Shown: positions 44,134 to 54,577, counted from the stretch's first letter. The stretch is DNA of 64,000 nucleotides from Glycomyces tritici (GCF_030403505.1 NZ_JAUEMJ010000002.1:248001-312000); one strand, 5' to 3'. Notes: a model not told the origin generated them from the letters alone. A program made the numbers and translations.

Positions 44134-44156
44134 TACCCTGGGCGGTGCGACCGCCC
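44134..44156 (+). promoter_or_regulatory. Possible dps promoter with hairpin operator
   Basis: A -10-like TACCCT (44134-44139) is followed at once by GGGCGGT-GCG-ACCGCCC (44140-44156), a perfect 7-bp inverted repeat covering the expected start site, 56 bp before the dps ATG. The pairing is direct observation; its role is inference. Confidence 0.35.
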
Positions 44157-44211
44157 GAAAGCTCACGTCGCGCACCGCGTTCACGAGCCCAGTCCGATGC
44201 GAGGTACCGAG

Positions 44212-44682
44212 ATGTCCACCGTCCGCTCCAGCCTTTCCGACGAGAACCGCGATACCACCGCGAAGGCCCTCCAGGGGGCGCTCGTCGACCTCATCGACCT
44301 CTCCCTCATCGGGAAGCAGGCGCACTGGAACGTCTACGGCAAGAACTTCCGCTCGCTCCACCTCCAGCTCGACGAGATCGTCGTGTCCGCGCGCAACGCC
44401 ACCGACCTCGTCGCCGAGCGGGCCATCGCCATCGGCGTCAGCGCCGACGGCCGCGCGGCCACGGTCGCGGAGACCTCCTCGGTGCCGAAGATCCACGACG
44501 GCCAGATCAGCGACAACGAGGTCGTCTCGCTGTTCATCGAGGCCTACACCGCGATCATCGCCAACATGCGCGAGCGCATCGAGGTCACCGAGTCGGCCGA
44601 CCCGGTCACCCAGGACCTCCTCATCGGCGTCACCGCCGAGCTCGAGAAGCAGAGCTGGATGTTCCAGGCCGAACTCGCCTAG
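44212..44682 (+). CDS. dps: Dps family ferritin-like DNA-protecting protein
   Basis: A 156-residue subunit of a dodecamer that stores iron, consumes hydrogen peroxide and can coat DNA in stress or stationary phase. The ferroxidase-site residues are visible: GKQAHWNVYGKNF (His) and LHLQLDEIVVSARNATDLVAER (Asp/Glu across the dimer interface), with YTAIIANMRERIE in the third helix. The N-terminal tail (STVRSSLSDENRD) is short with few basic residues, so DNA binding may be weak. ATG 44212 is chosen from conservation; GAGG lies eight bases upstream. Divergent from the GH31 operon and convergent with the xylanase gene. Confidence 0.94.
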   Translation: MSTVRSSLSDENRDTTAKALQGALVDLIDLSLIGKQAHWNVYGKNFRSLHLQLDEIVVSARNATDLVAERAIAIGVSADGRAATVAETSSVPKIHDGQISDNEVVSLFIEAYTAIIANMRERIEVTESADPVTQDLLIGVTAELEKQSWMFQAELA

Positions 44683-44698
44683 GGCACCGCGAACGCGC

Positions 44699-44775
44699 GG
44701 CCGGGGCCGGGCGGAGCGGCTGATTCGCGAGCGCGGCGATGCCGCGCCCACCAGCTGCTCCGCCCGGCCCCGGCC
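44699..44775. terminator. Long branched hairpin between dps and xylanase
   Basis: A 19-bp perfect stem (44699-44717 with 44757-44775) encloses a 39-nt loop that itself contains a 7-bp hairpin (GCGCGGC-GAT-GCCGCGC, 44731-44747). It sits between two convergent genes and should terminate both. Confidence 0.8.
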
Positions 44776-44792
44776 TGTGCGAAGAGATCGGT

Positions 44793-46214
44793 CTAGGCGG
44801 GTGTGCAGGTCACCGCGGGCACCGACGCGGTCGAGCCGTCGGCCTTGGTGATGTTGAAACCGAACGTGGTCGACTGGCCGGCCGCGAGCGAGCCGTTGTA
44901 GCTCTCGTTCGAGCCGCTCACCGTCGCCCCCGTCAGCGTTCCCCTGACGCTCCAGGCGTTGGAGATGCGCTCCGAGCCCGGCCAGGTCCACGTCACCTTC
45001 CAGCCGCTCAGGTTCTGATTGGCCTTGACGGTGGCCGAGTACGTCGCTCCGGTGTTCCACGGGCTCGAGACGCTCAGCGTCACGGTGCAGCCCGAGCCGG
45101 GCGGCGGCGAGGTGGTCGTCGCCGGGTCCGAGGTGGCCGGGGTCGTGGTCGGGTTGCCGGTGCCGTCGCCGCCGAGCGCGTTCAGCACGGCGGTGTAGGC
45201 GGGCTTCTTCGAGTAGTCGTCGTTGTAGAGCAGCGGCGCCCCGGTGCCGGGGAAGGTGCCGGGCACCCACGAGTCGCCGTCGCGCAGGCCCCAGACGGTG
45301 ACGCCGGAGCAGTCGACGAGCTCGGCGCACATCTCGACCACCCGCTGGTAGTCGTTCGCCTGCTGCTGCAGCTCGCTGCTGTCGGCCGGCAGGTTGATGC
45401 GGATGTCGAGCTCGGTGATGCGGACCTTCAGGCCGAGGTCCACGAAGCGCTGCAGGTTCGCCTCCATGGTGGAGGGCACCTGGCCGAGGATGAGGTGCGA
45501 CTGGAAGCCGACGCCGTCCAGGATGTTCTGCGACTTCAGGCCCTGCGCGAGCCGGTAGATCGTGTCGGACTTGGCGTTGTCGGCCTCGATCGAGTAGTCG
45601 TTGATGTAGAGGTCGGCGTTCGGGTCGGCCGCGCGGGCGGTCTGGAACGCGGTGGTGATGTACCCCTCGCCCATGGTGCGCAGCCAGAACGAGTCGCGCA
45701 TGGCGCCGTTGTTGTCGCTGACGACCTCGTTCACGACGTCCCAGGAGTCGACCCGGCCCTCGTAGCGGTTCGCCACGGTGTTGATGTGGTCGACCATGGC
45801 GGAGCGCATGGCCGTCGCGTTGAGGCTCTGCACCCAGTTCGGGGTCTGGGCGTGCCAGACGAAGGTGTGGCCGTGCACGGACTGGCCGTTGTCCTCGGCG
45901 AAGTCCACGATCGAGTCGGCCTGGGAGAACGTGTAGTTGCCGTCCGAGGGCTCGGTGGCGTCCCACTTCATCGCGTTCTCGGCGGTGAGCGAGTTGAACT
46001 CGCTGGCGACGGTGTTGCGGTACTGCGCGTTGCTCTGGAGCCTGTTGGCGTCGACCGCGACGCCGATGTCCTTGCCGATGGCGTCGGCGGCGCCGCGGAG
46101 CGTGGTGGCCTGGGCGCCCGCGAACTGCGTCGAGAGCCCGATGCCGAGGGCCGCGGTCGCGACGGTGACGGCCCCCGCGATCACCGCCCGACGGCGTTGA
46201 CGGGTAAGCAGCAC
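44793..46214 (-). CDS. Secreted GH10 endo-1,4-beta-xylanase with CBM2
   Basis: A 473-residue exported enzyme that cuts the xylan backbone. Signal peptide 1-36 (RQRRRAVIAGAVTVATAALG, cleavage near AGAQA). The GH10 barrel spans about 38-345, with the acid/base Glu163 in WDVVNEVV and the nucleophile Glu268 in ITELDI; HTFVWHAQTPNW is also typical. A Pro/Thr linker (349-372) joins a family 2 carbohydrate-binding module (373-473; WKVTWTWPGSERISNAWS), with cysteines near each end for its disulfide, so it binds cellulose or xylan. GTG 46214 has GAGGAG six bases upstream. It supplies oligosaccharides for the importer. Confidence 0.96.
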   Translation of the reverse strand: MLLTRQRRRAVIAGAVTVATAALGIGLSTQFAGAQATTLRGAADAIGKDIGVAVDANRLQSNAQYRNTVASEFNSLTAENAMKWDATEPSDGNYTFSQADSIVDFAEDNGQSVHGHTFVWHAQTPNWVQSLNATAMRSAMVDHINTVANRYEGRVDSWDVVNEVVSDNNGAMRDSFWLRTMGEGYITTAFQTARAADPNADLYINDYSIEADNAKSDTIYRLAQGLKSQNILDGVGFQSHLILGQVPSTMEANLQRFVDLGLKVRITELDIRINLPADSSELQQQANDYQRVVEMCAELVDCSGVTVWGLRDGDSWVPGTFPGTGAPLLYNDDYSKKPAYTAVLNALGGDGTGNPTTTPATSDPATTTSPPPGSGCTVTLSVSSPWNTGATYSATVKANQNLSGWKVTWTWPGSERISNAWSVRGTLTGATVSGSNESYNGSLAAGQSTTFGFNITKADGSTASVPAVTCTPA

Positions 46215-46282
46215 AGAAATCTCCTCAAGGTGGTGCCGCGCCGTGAGGGAACGAGGCTGTTCAAAGGGTGGTCCGCGCCGGA

Positions 46283-46296
46283 GCGAAGCGCTCCCA
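46283..46296. promoter_or_regulatory. LacI-type operator copy before the xylanase
   Basis: GCGAAGCGCTCCCA matches the GH3-lacI palindromes in 11 of 14 positions and also forms GGAGCG-AAG-CGCTCC (46280-46294). It lies just downstream of the predicted start site of the xylanase promoter, a position where bound LacI would block transcription. Confidence 0.55.
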
Positions 46297-46310
46297 GCGA
46301 GGTGAGGCCC

Positions 46311-46339
46311 AGCCTAGCGAATGCATAGATGGCGGTCAA
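46311..46339 (-). promoter_or_regulatory. Xylanase promoter (TTGACC-N17-TAGGCT)
   Basis: On the minus strand, -35 TTGACC (46339-46334), a 17-bp spacer and -10 TAGGCT (46316-46311). This is the clearest housekeeping-type promoter in the window; transcription should start near 46304, about 90 nt before the GTG. Confidence 0.75.
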
Positions 46340-46411
46340 TACTGAGAAAGATCGATGCTTGCGGCAACGGAGCGGGACCCCTCCCGGTGGGCCGCGATTA
46401 GCGTGACCGGC

Positions 46412-46840
46412 ATGGCATCCGAAGAAGCACCACCGCCGAGCGAACGAACGCCCATGGCAGTGATCCTCGCCCTCACGCTGCTGGGACTGTTGGCGCTCCT
46501 GTGGCTCTCACCGACGGTCGACTACTGGTCCGAGATCGGGTACTACATCGAATCCGGCCAAGACCCGGTGTACCCCTTGGGCGTCGCAATCCTCTACACC
46601 TTGGCCACGACCGCCGCCGCGGTCGCGTTCTTCGGCTATCTCAAGCGCCGCTTCTGGGGCCGCGTGACCGGCATCGTCGTCGGCGGCGTCGGTCTCCTCG
46701 GCACGATCGCGACGCTGGGCAGCGTTGACGCCACGGCGGGCATCGTCGTACTCGGCCTGTTCGCCGCGGTCATCGGGCTGCTGTGCACGGCCCAGGCCAA
46801 CGCCTGGTGCCCGCGGCCGAGCAGAAGGGCGCGGACCTGA
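46412..46840 (+). CDS. Small membrane protein of unknown function
   Basis: A 142-residue protein with four likely membrane helices: MAVILALTLLGLLALLWLS, GVAILYTLATTAAAVAFFGYL, VTGIVVGGVGLLGTIATLG and GIVVLGLFAAVIGLLC. Short N-terminal tail with Pro and Glu, short basic C-terminal tail. I do not recognise a family. ATG 46412 follows a GATTAGC element by about 20 nt with no ribosome site; the frame is open further upstream, and ATG 46454 would remove the tail. Divergent from the xylanase and convergent with leuS, 27 bp from its stop. Confidence 0.7.
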   Translation: MASEEAPPPSERTPMAVILALTLLGLLALLWLSPTVDYWSEIGYYIESGQDPVYPLGVAILYTLATTAAAVAFFGYLKRRFWGRVTGIVVGGVGLLGTIATLGSVDATAGIVVLGLFAAVIGLLCTAQANAWCPRPSRRART

Positions 46841-46867
46841 CGGCCCGCGCCCCACTGCATTGCTCGG

Positions 46868-49678
46868 CTATTTGGCGACGATCGAGACCATCTTGCCCGC
46901 CACCACGATGACCTTCTTGACGTCCTTGCCCGCCAGGTTCGCGGCGACCTTCTCCTCGGCCAGCGCGGCGGCCTTCACGGCCTCCTCGTCGGCGCCCGCG
47001 GCGACCTCGATGCGGCCGCGCACCTTGCCGTTGATCTGCACCGGGTACGTGACGGTGTCCTCGACCAGGTGGCGCTCGTCGGCGACCGGGAAGTCCACAT
47101 AGGCGATGCCGCCTTCATGGCCCAGGCGCTCCCACAGCTCCTCGGCGATGTGCGGGGCGACCGGCGCGACCATGGCGACCAGGGCCTCGGCGGCCTCGCG
47201 CGGGACCGGGTTCAGGCCGGTCAGGTGGTTGTTCAGCGTGATCAGCTTGGCGACGGCGGTGTTCATGCGCAGGTGCTCGTAGTCCTCGCGGACGCCGGCG
47301 ATGGCCTTGTGCAGCTCGCGCATCGTGGCCGGTTCGGGCGCGTCGTCGCCGACGCTGACCTTGCCGGTCTCCTCGTCGACGATGTTGCGCCACAGGCGCT
47401 GCAGGAACCGCTGCGAGCCGACGATGGCGCGGGTCTCCCAGGGCTTGGACTCGGCCAGGGGGCCCATGGACATCTCGTAGACGCGGAAGGTGTCCGCGCC
47501 GTACTCGGCGCAGATGCCGTCGGGGGTGACGACGTTCTTCAGGGACTTGCCGATCTTGCCGTACTCGCGGTTGACCCGCTGCCCGTTGAAGAAGTACTCG
47601 CCGTCGACCTCTTCGACCTCCTCGGCCGGGACGTACACGCCGCGGTCGTCGGTGTAGGCGTAGGCCTGGATGTAGCCCTGGTTGAACAGGCGGCGGAACG
47701 GCTCGCGGCTGGAGACGTGGCCCAGGTCGAACAGGACCTTCTGCCAGAAGCGGGCGTACAGCAGGTGCAGGACGGCGTGCTCGACGCCGCCGATGTACAG
47801 GTCGACGCCGCCGACGTCCTCGGCGTCCTGCGGGCCCATCCAGTAGGACTCGTTGGCGGGTTCGGCCAGCTTCGCGGCCGACCCGGGGTCGGTGTAGCGC
47901 AGTTCGTACCAGGAGGAGCCGGCCCAGTTGGGCATGGTGTTCAGCTCGCGGGTGTAGGTCTTGGGCCCGTCGCCCAGGTCCAGTTCGACCTCGACCCAGT
48001 CCTTGGCGCGGCCCAGGGGCGGCTCGGGGGCGGAGTCGGCGTCCTCGGGGTCGAAGGTCTTGGGCGAGAAGTCGTCCAGTTGGGGCAGTTCGACGGGCAG
48101 GTGCTCCTCGCTCAGGGCGACGGGCAGGCCGGTCTCGTCGTAGACGATCGGGAAGGGCTCGCCCCAGTAGCGCTGGCGGCTGAACAGCCAGTCGCGCAGG
48201 CGGAAGGTGGTGGCGCCTTCGCCGCGCCCGTGCTCGACCAGCCAGTCGATCATGCGGGCCTTGGCCTCGGCGACGCGCAGGCCGTCCAGGAAGCCGGAGT
48301 TGACGGCGGTGCCGTCGGCGGTGAAGGCGCTCTCGCGGTCCCACTCCCCCTCACCGGCGACGACCTGGACGATCGGGATGTCGAAGGCCTGGGCGAACGC
48401 GAAGTCGCGCTCGTCGTGGGCGGGGACGGCCATGATCGCGCCGGTGCCGTAGCCGGCCAGGACGTAGTCGGCGATGAAGACCGGCACGTTCTCGCCGTTG
48501 ACGGGGTTCGTGGCGTAGCCGCCGGTGAAGACGCCGGTCTTCTCCTTGGCGTCGGCCTGGCGCTCCACGTCGGTCTTGGCCGCGGCCTGGGCGCGGTAGG
48601 CGCTGATGGCCCCGGCCGGGGTGTCGTGGCCGCCGGTCCAGGAGTCGGGGACGCCGGCGGGCCAGGACTCGGCGGTCAGGGACTCGACCAGGGGGTGCTC
48701 GGGGGCCAGGACCATGTAGGTGGCGCCGAACAGGGTGTCGGGGCGGGTGGTGAAGACGCGGATGTCCCCGGCGTAGGTGCCGAAGTCCACGTAGGCGCCG
48801 ATGGACTTGCCGATCCAGTTGCGCTGCATCGACTTCAGGGACTCGGTCCAGTCCAGTCCGTCCAGGTCGGACAGCAGCCGGTCGGCGTAGGCGGTGATGC
48901 GCATCATCCACTGCTTCAGGGTGCGCGTGTAGACCGGGAAGTTGCCGCGCTCGGAGCGGCCCTCGGAGGTGACCTCCTCATTGGACAGCACGGTGCCCAG
49001 GCCGGGGCACCAGTTCACGGGGGCCTCGGTGACGTAGGCCAGGCGGTGGCCGTCGATGACGCGGCGGCGCTCGACCGCGCCCAGCTCCGACCAGGGGCGG
49101 CCGTCGGGGGTCTCGCGCTCACCGGACTCGAACGCGGCGATCAGCTCGTCGATCGGGCGGGCCCGGTCGGCCTCGGTGTCGTACCAGGAGTTGAAGATCT
49201 GCAGGAAGATCCACTGCGTCCACTTGAAGTAGTCGGGGTCGGTGGTGGCGAACTCGCGGCGCTTGTCGTAGCCCATGCCCAGGATGCGCAGCTGCTCGCG
49301 GTACCGCTCGATGTTCTCGGCGGTGATCTCGGCGGGCTGGCGGCCGGTGGCGATCGCGTACTGCTCGGTGGGCAGGCCGAACGCGTCGAAGCCCAGGGGG
49401 TGCAGCACGTTGTACCCGGCCATGCGCAGGTAGCGCGAGTAGGCGTCGGTGGCGATGTAGCCCAGCGGGTGGCCCACGTGCAGCCCGGCCCCGGAGGGGT
49501 AGGGGAACATGTCCATCACGAACTTCTTGGGCGCCCCGGCGCGCGGGTGGCCCGGCTCGGCCAGGTCCCCGGTCGGGTTGGGGGCGCGGAAGGTCTGCTC
49601 AGCGTCCCAGCGCTCCTGCCAGCGCGGTTCGATCCGGTTGGCCAGTTCGGCGTCGTAGCGGTGTGCGGGTTCGGTCAT
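46868..49678 (-). CDS. leuS: Leucyl-tRNA synthetase
   Basis: A 936-residue class I synthetase that charges tRNA-Leu. HIGH motif as [16 protein letters not shown] near the N terminus; the CP1 editing domain includes [22 protein letters not shown] and [21 protein letters not shown]; the KMSKS loop is [12 protein letters not shown], a form seen in actinobacterial LeuRS; the anticodon-binding and C-terminal domains follow, ending [15 protein letters not shown] 49678 starts [21 protein letters not shown] leader peptide and terminator lie 70-150 bp upstream, suggesting attenuation by leucine supply. Monocistronic. Confidence 0.98.
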   Translation of the reverse strand: MTEPAHRYDAELANRIEPRWQERWDAEQTFRAPNPTGDLAEPGHPRAGAPKKFVMDMFPYPSGAGLHVGHPLGYIATDAYSRYLRMAGYNVLHPLGFDAFGLPTEQYAIATGRQPAEITAENIERYREQLRILGMGYDKRREFATTDPDYFKWTQWIFLQIFNSWYDTEADRARPIDELIAAFESGERETPDGRPWSELGAVERRRVIDGHRLAYVTEAPVNWCPGLGTVLSNEEVTSEGRSERGNFPVYTRTLKQWMMRITAYADRLLSDLDGLDWTESLKSMQRNWIGKSIGAYVDFGTYAGDIRVFTTRPDTLFGATYMVLAPEHPLVESLTAESWPAGVPDSWTGGHDTPAGAISAYRAQAAAKTDVERQADAKEKTGVFTGGYATNPVNGENVPVFIADYVLAGYGTGAIMAVPAHDERDFAFAQAFDIPIVQVVAGEGEWDRESAFTADGTAVNSGFLDGLRVAEAKARMIDWLVEHGRGEGATTFRLRDWLFSRQRYWGEPFPIVYDETGLPVALSEEHLPVELPQLDDFSPKTFDPEDADSAPEPPLGRAKDWVEVELDLGDGPKTYTRELNTMPNWAGSSWYELRYTDPGSAAKLAEPANESYWMGPQDAEDVGGVDLYIGGVEHAVLHLLYARFWQKVLFDLGHVSSREPFRRLFNQGYIQAYAYTDDRGVYVPAEEVEEVDGEYFFNGQRVNREYGKIGKSLKNVVTPDGICAEYGADTFRVYEMSMGPLAESKPWETRAIVGSQRFLQRLWRNIVDEETGKVSVGDDAPEPATMRELHKAIAGVREDYEHLRMNTAVAKLITLNNHLTGLNPVPREAAEALVAMVAPVAPHIAEELWERLGHEGGIAYVDFPVADERHLVEDTVTYPVQINGKVRGRIEVAAGADEEAVKAAALAEEKVAANLAGKDVKKVIVVAGKMVSIVAK

Positions 49679-49746
49679 GGCTCGTCCTGTGGTCCTGTGG
49701 TGGCTCTGGGTTCGGGCTGCGTTTCCGGGTACTGACCCTAGACAGC

Positions 49747-49797
49747 AAAAAACCCCTGGCATGCAGGGGTGGCCGTGTCGGTTCTCTCCAACACGGC
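49747..49797 (-). promoter_or_regulatory. leuS leader attenuator (tandem hairpins plus U-run)
   Basis: Directly after the leader peptide stop, a hairpin GCCGTGT/ACACGGC (49797-49791 with 49778-49772) is followed by an intrinsic terminator ACCCCTG-CATGC-CAGGGGT (49770-49764 with 49758-49752) and TTTTTT on the minus strand. The terminator sits about 70 nt before leuS, where it can only reduce leuS expression. I could not identify a clear antiterminator pairing. No T-box consensus was found. Confidence 0.7.
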
Positions 49798-49826
49798 TAT
49801 CTAAGGAGCGCGAAACGCCGGGACAT
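49797..49826 (-). CDS. leuS leader peptide (9 residues, MSRRFALLR)
   Basis: A nine-codon frame ATG-TCC-CGG-CGT-TTC-GCG-CTC-CTT-AGA-TAG with two adjacent leucine codons (CTC CTT, the latter rare in this GC-rich genome) ends exactly where the first attenuator hairpin begins. A -10-like TACACT (49838-49833) lies 6 nt upstream, so translation could begin on a leaderless transcript. Slow decoding of the leucine codons when charged tRNA-Leu is short would let polymerase pass the terminator. This is inferred from layout. Confidence 0.65.
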   Translation of the reverse strand: MSRRFALLR

Positions 49827-49967
49827 GCGTTCAGTGTAGCGGAGGGCCGTCCCGATGGCGCGTGACATAGGCGCTGGGCGCGTCCGAGTAGGATGGCGGA
49901 CAGGCGACCGTAACGCGGAACGGTGTGTCAGGTCGCCCTTTCCACAGACTTTGTCCCGGGAGGACCA

Positions 49968-50972
<1,005 letters not shown>

Positions 50973-50974
50973 GC

Positions 50975-52219
50975 GTGGAGCTCACCGGGCGCGGCAAGAC
51001 GCTGCTGGCGGTGAGCGTGGTCGTCGGCCTCGTCGCCTTGCTGGTGGGCGAGGGCGACCTGCTGCGCGCGGCGCTGCTGGCGCTCATCGCGCCGCTGGGC
51101 GGGCTGGTCATGCTGCGGTGGTCGCGCCCCTCGCTCGAGTCGAACCGGGTGCTCAACCCGCCGCAGGTCGAGGCGGGGCAGCCCACGCAGGTGCGCCTGG
51201 GCATCCAGAACACCGGCCGGGGCCGCCCGCCGGCGCTGATGCTGGAGGACCGCATCCCCTACCGGCTCGGGAACCGCCCGCGCCTGGTCCTGGAGCGGCT
51301 CGCGCCGGGCGCGCGGAGCGTCGTGAACTACACGATCACGCCCGGGACGCGCGGCGCGTACGAGCTGGGGCCGCTGACGGTGCGGACCTCGGACCCGTTC
51401 GGGCTGGCCGTCTCGGTGCAGGAGTTCCCGCTGACGACCGAGCTCATCGTGACCCCGCGCATCCAGCCGCTGCGCAGCCTGCTGCTGCCCGGCGGGGCCG
51501 GGATGTCCTCCGGGGAGTCCGCGGCGCACGCGGTCGCGATCACCGGCAACGACGACATCGCCGTGCGGGAGTACCGCCACGGGGACGACATGCGGCGCGT
51601 GCACTGGAAGGCCAGCGCCCACCGGGGCCAGCTCATGGTGCGCCGCGAGGAGCAGCCGTGGGAGAACAACGCGGCGCTCCTGCTCGACGTGCGCCGCGGC
51701 GCGCACCGCGGGGAGCTCTCGAGCTTCGAGTGGATGGTGGACGCGGCCGCGTCGGCGACGGTGCGGCTCTCGCGCGACGGGATCGACCCGTGGCTGATCA
51801 CCGCGCACCGCGACTTCGAATGCCGCCAAGGCGATTACAGCCAGGCGATGCGCTACCTGGCGACGGTGGCCGCCGCCCCGGAGGCCCCGATCGCGCACCT
51901 GGTCGAGAAGGCGCAGCGGTCGCGGTCGGTCTCCGGGATCGTCGCGTTCCTGGGCCACCTGAGCGCCGAGGAGGCCGCCTCGCTGGGGCGGCTCGCCAAG
52001 CGCGGCGGGGCGTGCACGGCGCTCGTGGTCGACCCGGTGCGGTGGATCCCGAAGGCGCCCTCGAGCCGGCCCGACCCGCGCGAGCGGGCGTTCGCCGAGC
52101 AGCACGTCGCGGCCGTCTCGGCCCTGTCGAACGCGGGCTGGCAGGTGATCCCGGTGGTCGCCGGGACCGAGCTGCGCCGGGTGTGGACCCGCCTGGGCGC
52201 GTGGAGGACTCTCACATGA
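50975..52219 (+). CDS. DUF58 domain membrane protein
   Basis: A 414-residue protein with two N-terminal membrane helices (TLLAVSVVVGLVALLVG, LLRAALLALIAPLGGLVML), then a beta-rich region, and the DUF58 core with DIAVREYRHGDDMRRVHWKASAHRGQLMVRREEQPW, the family hallmark. It probably works with the MoxR ATPase and the transglutaminase at the membrane; the exact biochemical role is not known. GTG 50975 follows the MoxR stop by 2 bp. Its stop overlaps the next ATG by 4 bp. Confidence 0.94.
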   Translation: MELTGRGKTLLAVSVVVGLVALLVGEGDLLRAALLALIAPLGGLVMLRWSRPSLESNRVLNPPQVEAGQPTQVRLGIQNTGRGRPPALMLEDRIPYRLGNRPRLVLERLAPGARSVVNYTITPGTRGAYELGPLTVRTSDPFGLAVSVQEFPLTTELIVTPRIQPLRSLLLPGGAGMSSGESAAHAVAITGNDDIAVREYRHGDDMRRVHWKASAHRGQLMVRREEQPWENNAALLLDVRRGAHRGELSSFEWMVDAAASATVRLSRDGIDPWLITAHRDFECRQGDYSQAMRYLATVAAAPEAPIAHLVEKAQRSRSVSGIVAFLGHLSAEEAASLGRLAKRGGACTALVVDPVRWIPKAPSSRPDPRERAFAEQHVAAVSALSNAGWQVIPVVAGTELRRVWTRLGAWRTLT

Positions 52220-54567
52220 GCGGACAGCGGCACGCCACGATGGTCGCGGCGGCCACCCTGGCCTTGACGCTGACGCCGCTCATCGGCATCTTCGACGGCG
52301 TCGGGTGGGCGTTCCCGGTGCTGCTCACCATCGCGGTGATCGCCACCTGCGGGTCGCTCATGCGCGCGGCCGGGCGGGGGCAGGGCCTCCAGACCATCGC
52401 CATGTGCGCCGGGCTCCTGATCGTGCTCACCGCCGGGTTCGGCGGCGGCACCGGACTCCTGTTCGTCATCCCGCTGCCCGCCACGTTCGAGCACTTCGGC
52501 ATGCTCGCGAACGAGGGTATCGCGGGGATCGTCACGAACACCCCGCCCGTGCCCGCCGAGGGCGGCATCCTGTTCCTCACCCTGCTCGGGATCGGGCTCG
52601 TCGCGATCCTGCACGACATGTTCGTGGTCGGCCTGCGGACCCCGGCGCTCGCGGGCCTGACGCTGCTCACCATGTACCTGGTGCCGGTCTCGGTCGCGCC
52701 GGACGCGACGGCGTGGTTCTGGTTCATCCTCCCGGCCGTCTCGTACCTGTGGCTCCTCGCGGACGACAACCTGCGGCGCGTCTCGGCGTTCGGCCACCGC
52801 TTCACCGGCTCGGGGCAGCTCGTGTCGCAGCGGTTCCCGTCCCCGATGGCCCGCACGGCCCGCTGGTCGGCGGTCGGGTTCATCGTGGTCACGCTCGTGT
52901 CCCTGACCGTGGTGCCCACCAACACCTCCGGGTTCATCGACCGGGTCGCCGAGGACTTCGAGGGCGGCGGCGACGCCGGGCTGGGCGACGTCAACCCGTG
53001 GGCGCAGCTGTCGGGTTCGCTCAACCGGCCCGAGGAGGTCGACGTCCTCCGCGTCTCGACCGACGACCCGAACCCGCGCTACATGCGGATGCACGTCCTC
53101 GACGAGCTCACCTCTGACGGCTTCGGCCCCAACGACTACGAAGGCGAGGACTCGCTCGGCGACCTGGGCTCCGGCGGGGAGGTGTACACCGCCGAGGTCG
53201 AGAACCTCGCCTTGGAGGCGCCGGTGCTGCCCGTCTACGGGAACCCGGCGAGCGTCGACGTCGACGGCGACTGGGCCGTCGACGAGGACACCGGCGTCAT
53301 CATCGGCGACGGCTCCGACATGGGCGACGTCGAGTCGTACTCGTTCTCGTTCACCGACCCGGCGCCCGACGCCGCGACGCTCGCGAACGCCGGCGGCATG
53401 GACCCCGGCGACGCGCGGTGGCAGGACAACACCCGGCACCCGAACGTCCCCGAGATGACCGAGATCGTCGACCGGGAGCTCGGCGACGCCACGACGGTCC
53501 ACGAGAAGGTCCTCGCGACCCTCGACTACCTGTCGGTCGCCAACGGTTTCCGGTACTCCCTCCAGACCACCGACGCGGGCAACGAGGAGGCCATCCTCGA
53601 CTTCCTGGAGTCCCAGCAGGGCTACTGCCAGCAGTACGCGGCCGCGATGGCGTGGATGCTGCGCGAGGCCGACGTCGCCGCGCGCGTCGTCATCGGCATG
53701 TCCCAGGGCCGCCGCGACGGCTCCGAATGGGTCCTCAGCAGCCACGACTACCACGCGTGGGTCGAGGTGTACTACGAAGGGCCCGGCTGGGTCACGTTCG
53801 ACCCGACCCCGTCCGCGGGCGTGCCCGGCGCGGTCACGTTCCCGTGGGCGACCGAACCGGCGCCCGAGGACGAGCAGACCCAGGACCCGGGCGCGACGAC
53901 CGACCCGTCCGCCGCGCCCAGCGAAGCGCCCAGCAGCGCCGCGCCCGATGCGACCGCGGGCGTCGAGACGCCCACCGGCGGCCCCACCGCGCACGCCGGC
54001 GACGCCGGCCCGGGCGGCGGCCTCGCCTTCAACCCGCTGTGGCTGCCCCTCCTGCCGCTGGCGGCCCTCCCGTTCGTCCCTGCGGTGTGGCGCAGGCTCC
54101 TGCGCCGCTCGCGGCTCGACCCCGCGCGGCTCACCGCGAAGACCGCGTGGGACGAGGTGCTCGACCTCGCCCTCGACTACGGCGTGGGCGTCAGCGACTC
54201 GCTGACCCCCCGGCAGGCCGCCGGGGTCCTCGGCCAGGCCGCCCCCGGCGCCCGCGACGCGGCCACGGCCCTCGGTGCGGCCATGGCCCGCCACCGGTAC
54301 TCCACGCAGGGAGTGGACCCGGCCGGGCTCGCCGACGCCGTGCGCGACCTCCACGCCGAACTGGACAAGCGCGCCGAGCCGCGCCGCCGCTACCGGGCCG
54401 TGTTCTGGCCCGCGTCGCTCCTGGCGCGGATCAGCGCGAAGCAGGCCGAGGAGAGCGCCCGCCTGGCCCGGCGCTCCGCCCGCGCCACCGACAGGATGCG
54501 GTCGGCGGTGCGGCGGCCGCGACGTTCGAACAGCCGCAAGGACCGGTCTGTCACAGGTCGCCCTTAG
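52216..54567 (+). CDS. Transglutaminase-like membrane protein
   Basis: A 783-residue protein with six or more N-terminal helices (residues about 8-220), a long extracytoplasmic segment and a transglutaminase core. The Cys-His-Asp triad is intact: QQGYCQQYAAAMAWML (Cys471), SSHDYHAWVEVYY (His513) and WVTFDPTPSAGVPG (Asp529). A Pro/Ala/Thr linker follows, then one more helix (FNPLWLPLLPLAALPFVPAVW) and a cytosolic helical DUF4129-like tail ending basic. It could be a protease or a cross-linking enzyme at the cell surface. ATG 52216 overlaps the DUF58 stop, completing the operon. Confidence 0.92.
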   Translation: MSGQRHATMVAAATLALTLTPLIGIFDGVGWAFPVLLTIAVIATCGSLMRAAGRGQGLQTIAMCAGLLIVLTAGFGGGTGLLFVIPLPATFEHFGMLANEGIAGIVTNTPPVPAEGGILFLTLLGIGLVAILHDMFVVGLRTPALAGLTLLTMYLVPVSVAPDATAWFWFILPAVSYLWLLADDNLRRVSAFGHRFTGSGQLVSQRFPSPMARTARWSAVGFIVVTLVSLTVVPTNTSGFIDRVAEDFEGGGDAGLGDVNPWAQLSGSLNRPEEVDVLRVSTDDPNPRYMRMHVLDELTSDGFGPNDYEGEDSLGDLGSGGEVYTAEVENLALEAPVLPVYGNPASVDVDGDWAVDEDTGVIIGDGSDMGDVESYSFSFTDPAPDAATLANAGGMDPGDARWQDNTRHPNVPEMTEIVDRELGDATTVHEKVLATLDYLSVANGFRYSLQTTDAGNEEAILDFLESQQGYCQQYAAAMAWMLREADVAARVVIGMSQGRRDGSEWVLSSHDYHAWVEVYYEGPGWVTFDPTPSAGVPGAVTFPWATEPAPEDEQTQDPGATTDPSAAPSEAPSSAAPDATAGVETPTGGPTAHAGDAGPGGGLAFNPLWLPLLPLAALPFVPAVWRRLLRRSRLDPARLTAKTAWDEVLDLALDYGVGVSDSLTPRQAAGVLGQAAPGARDAATALGAAMARHRYSTQGVDPAGLADAVRDLHAELDKRAEPRRRYRAVFWPASLLARISAKQAEESARLARRSARATDRMRSAVRRPRRSNSRKDRSVTGRP

Positions 54568-54577
54568 GGTGGCGTAC

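Noticed and set aside
47069..49735. 888-codon frame opposite leuS
   Set aside because: Low-complexity Val/Gly/Leu sequence; leuS on the other strand is unambiguous.
49679..49830. T-box riboswitch before leuS
   Set aside because: No T-box bulge consensus (AGGGTGGNACCGCG) and too short; the leader-peptide arrangement explains the terminator better.
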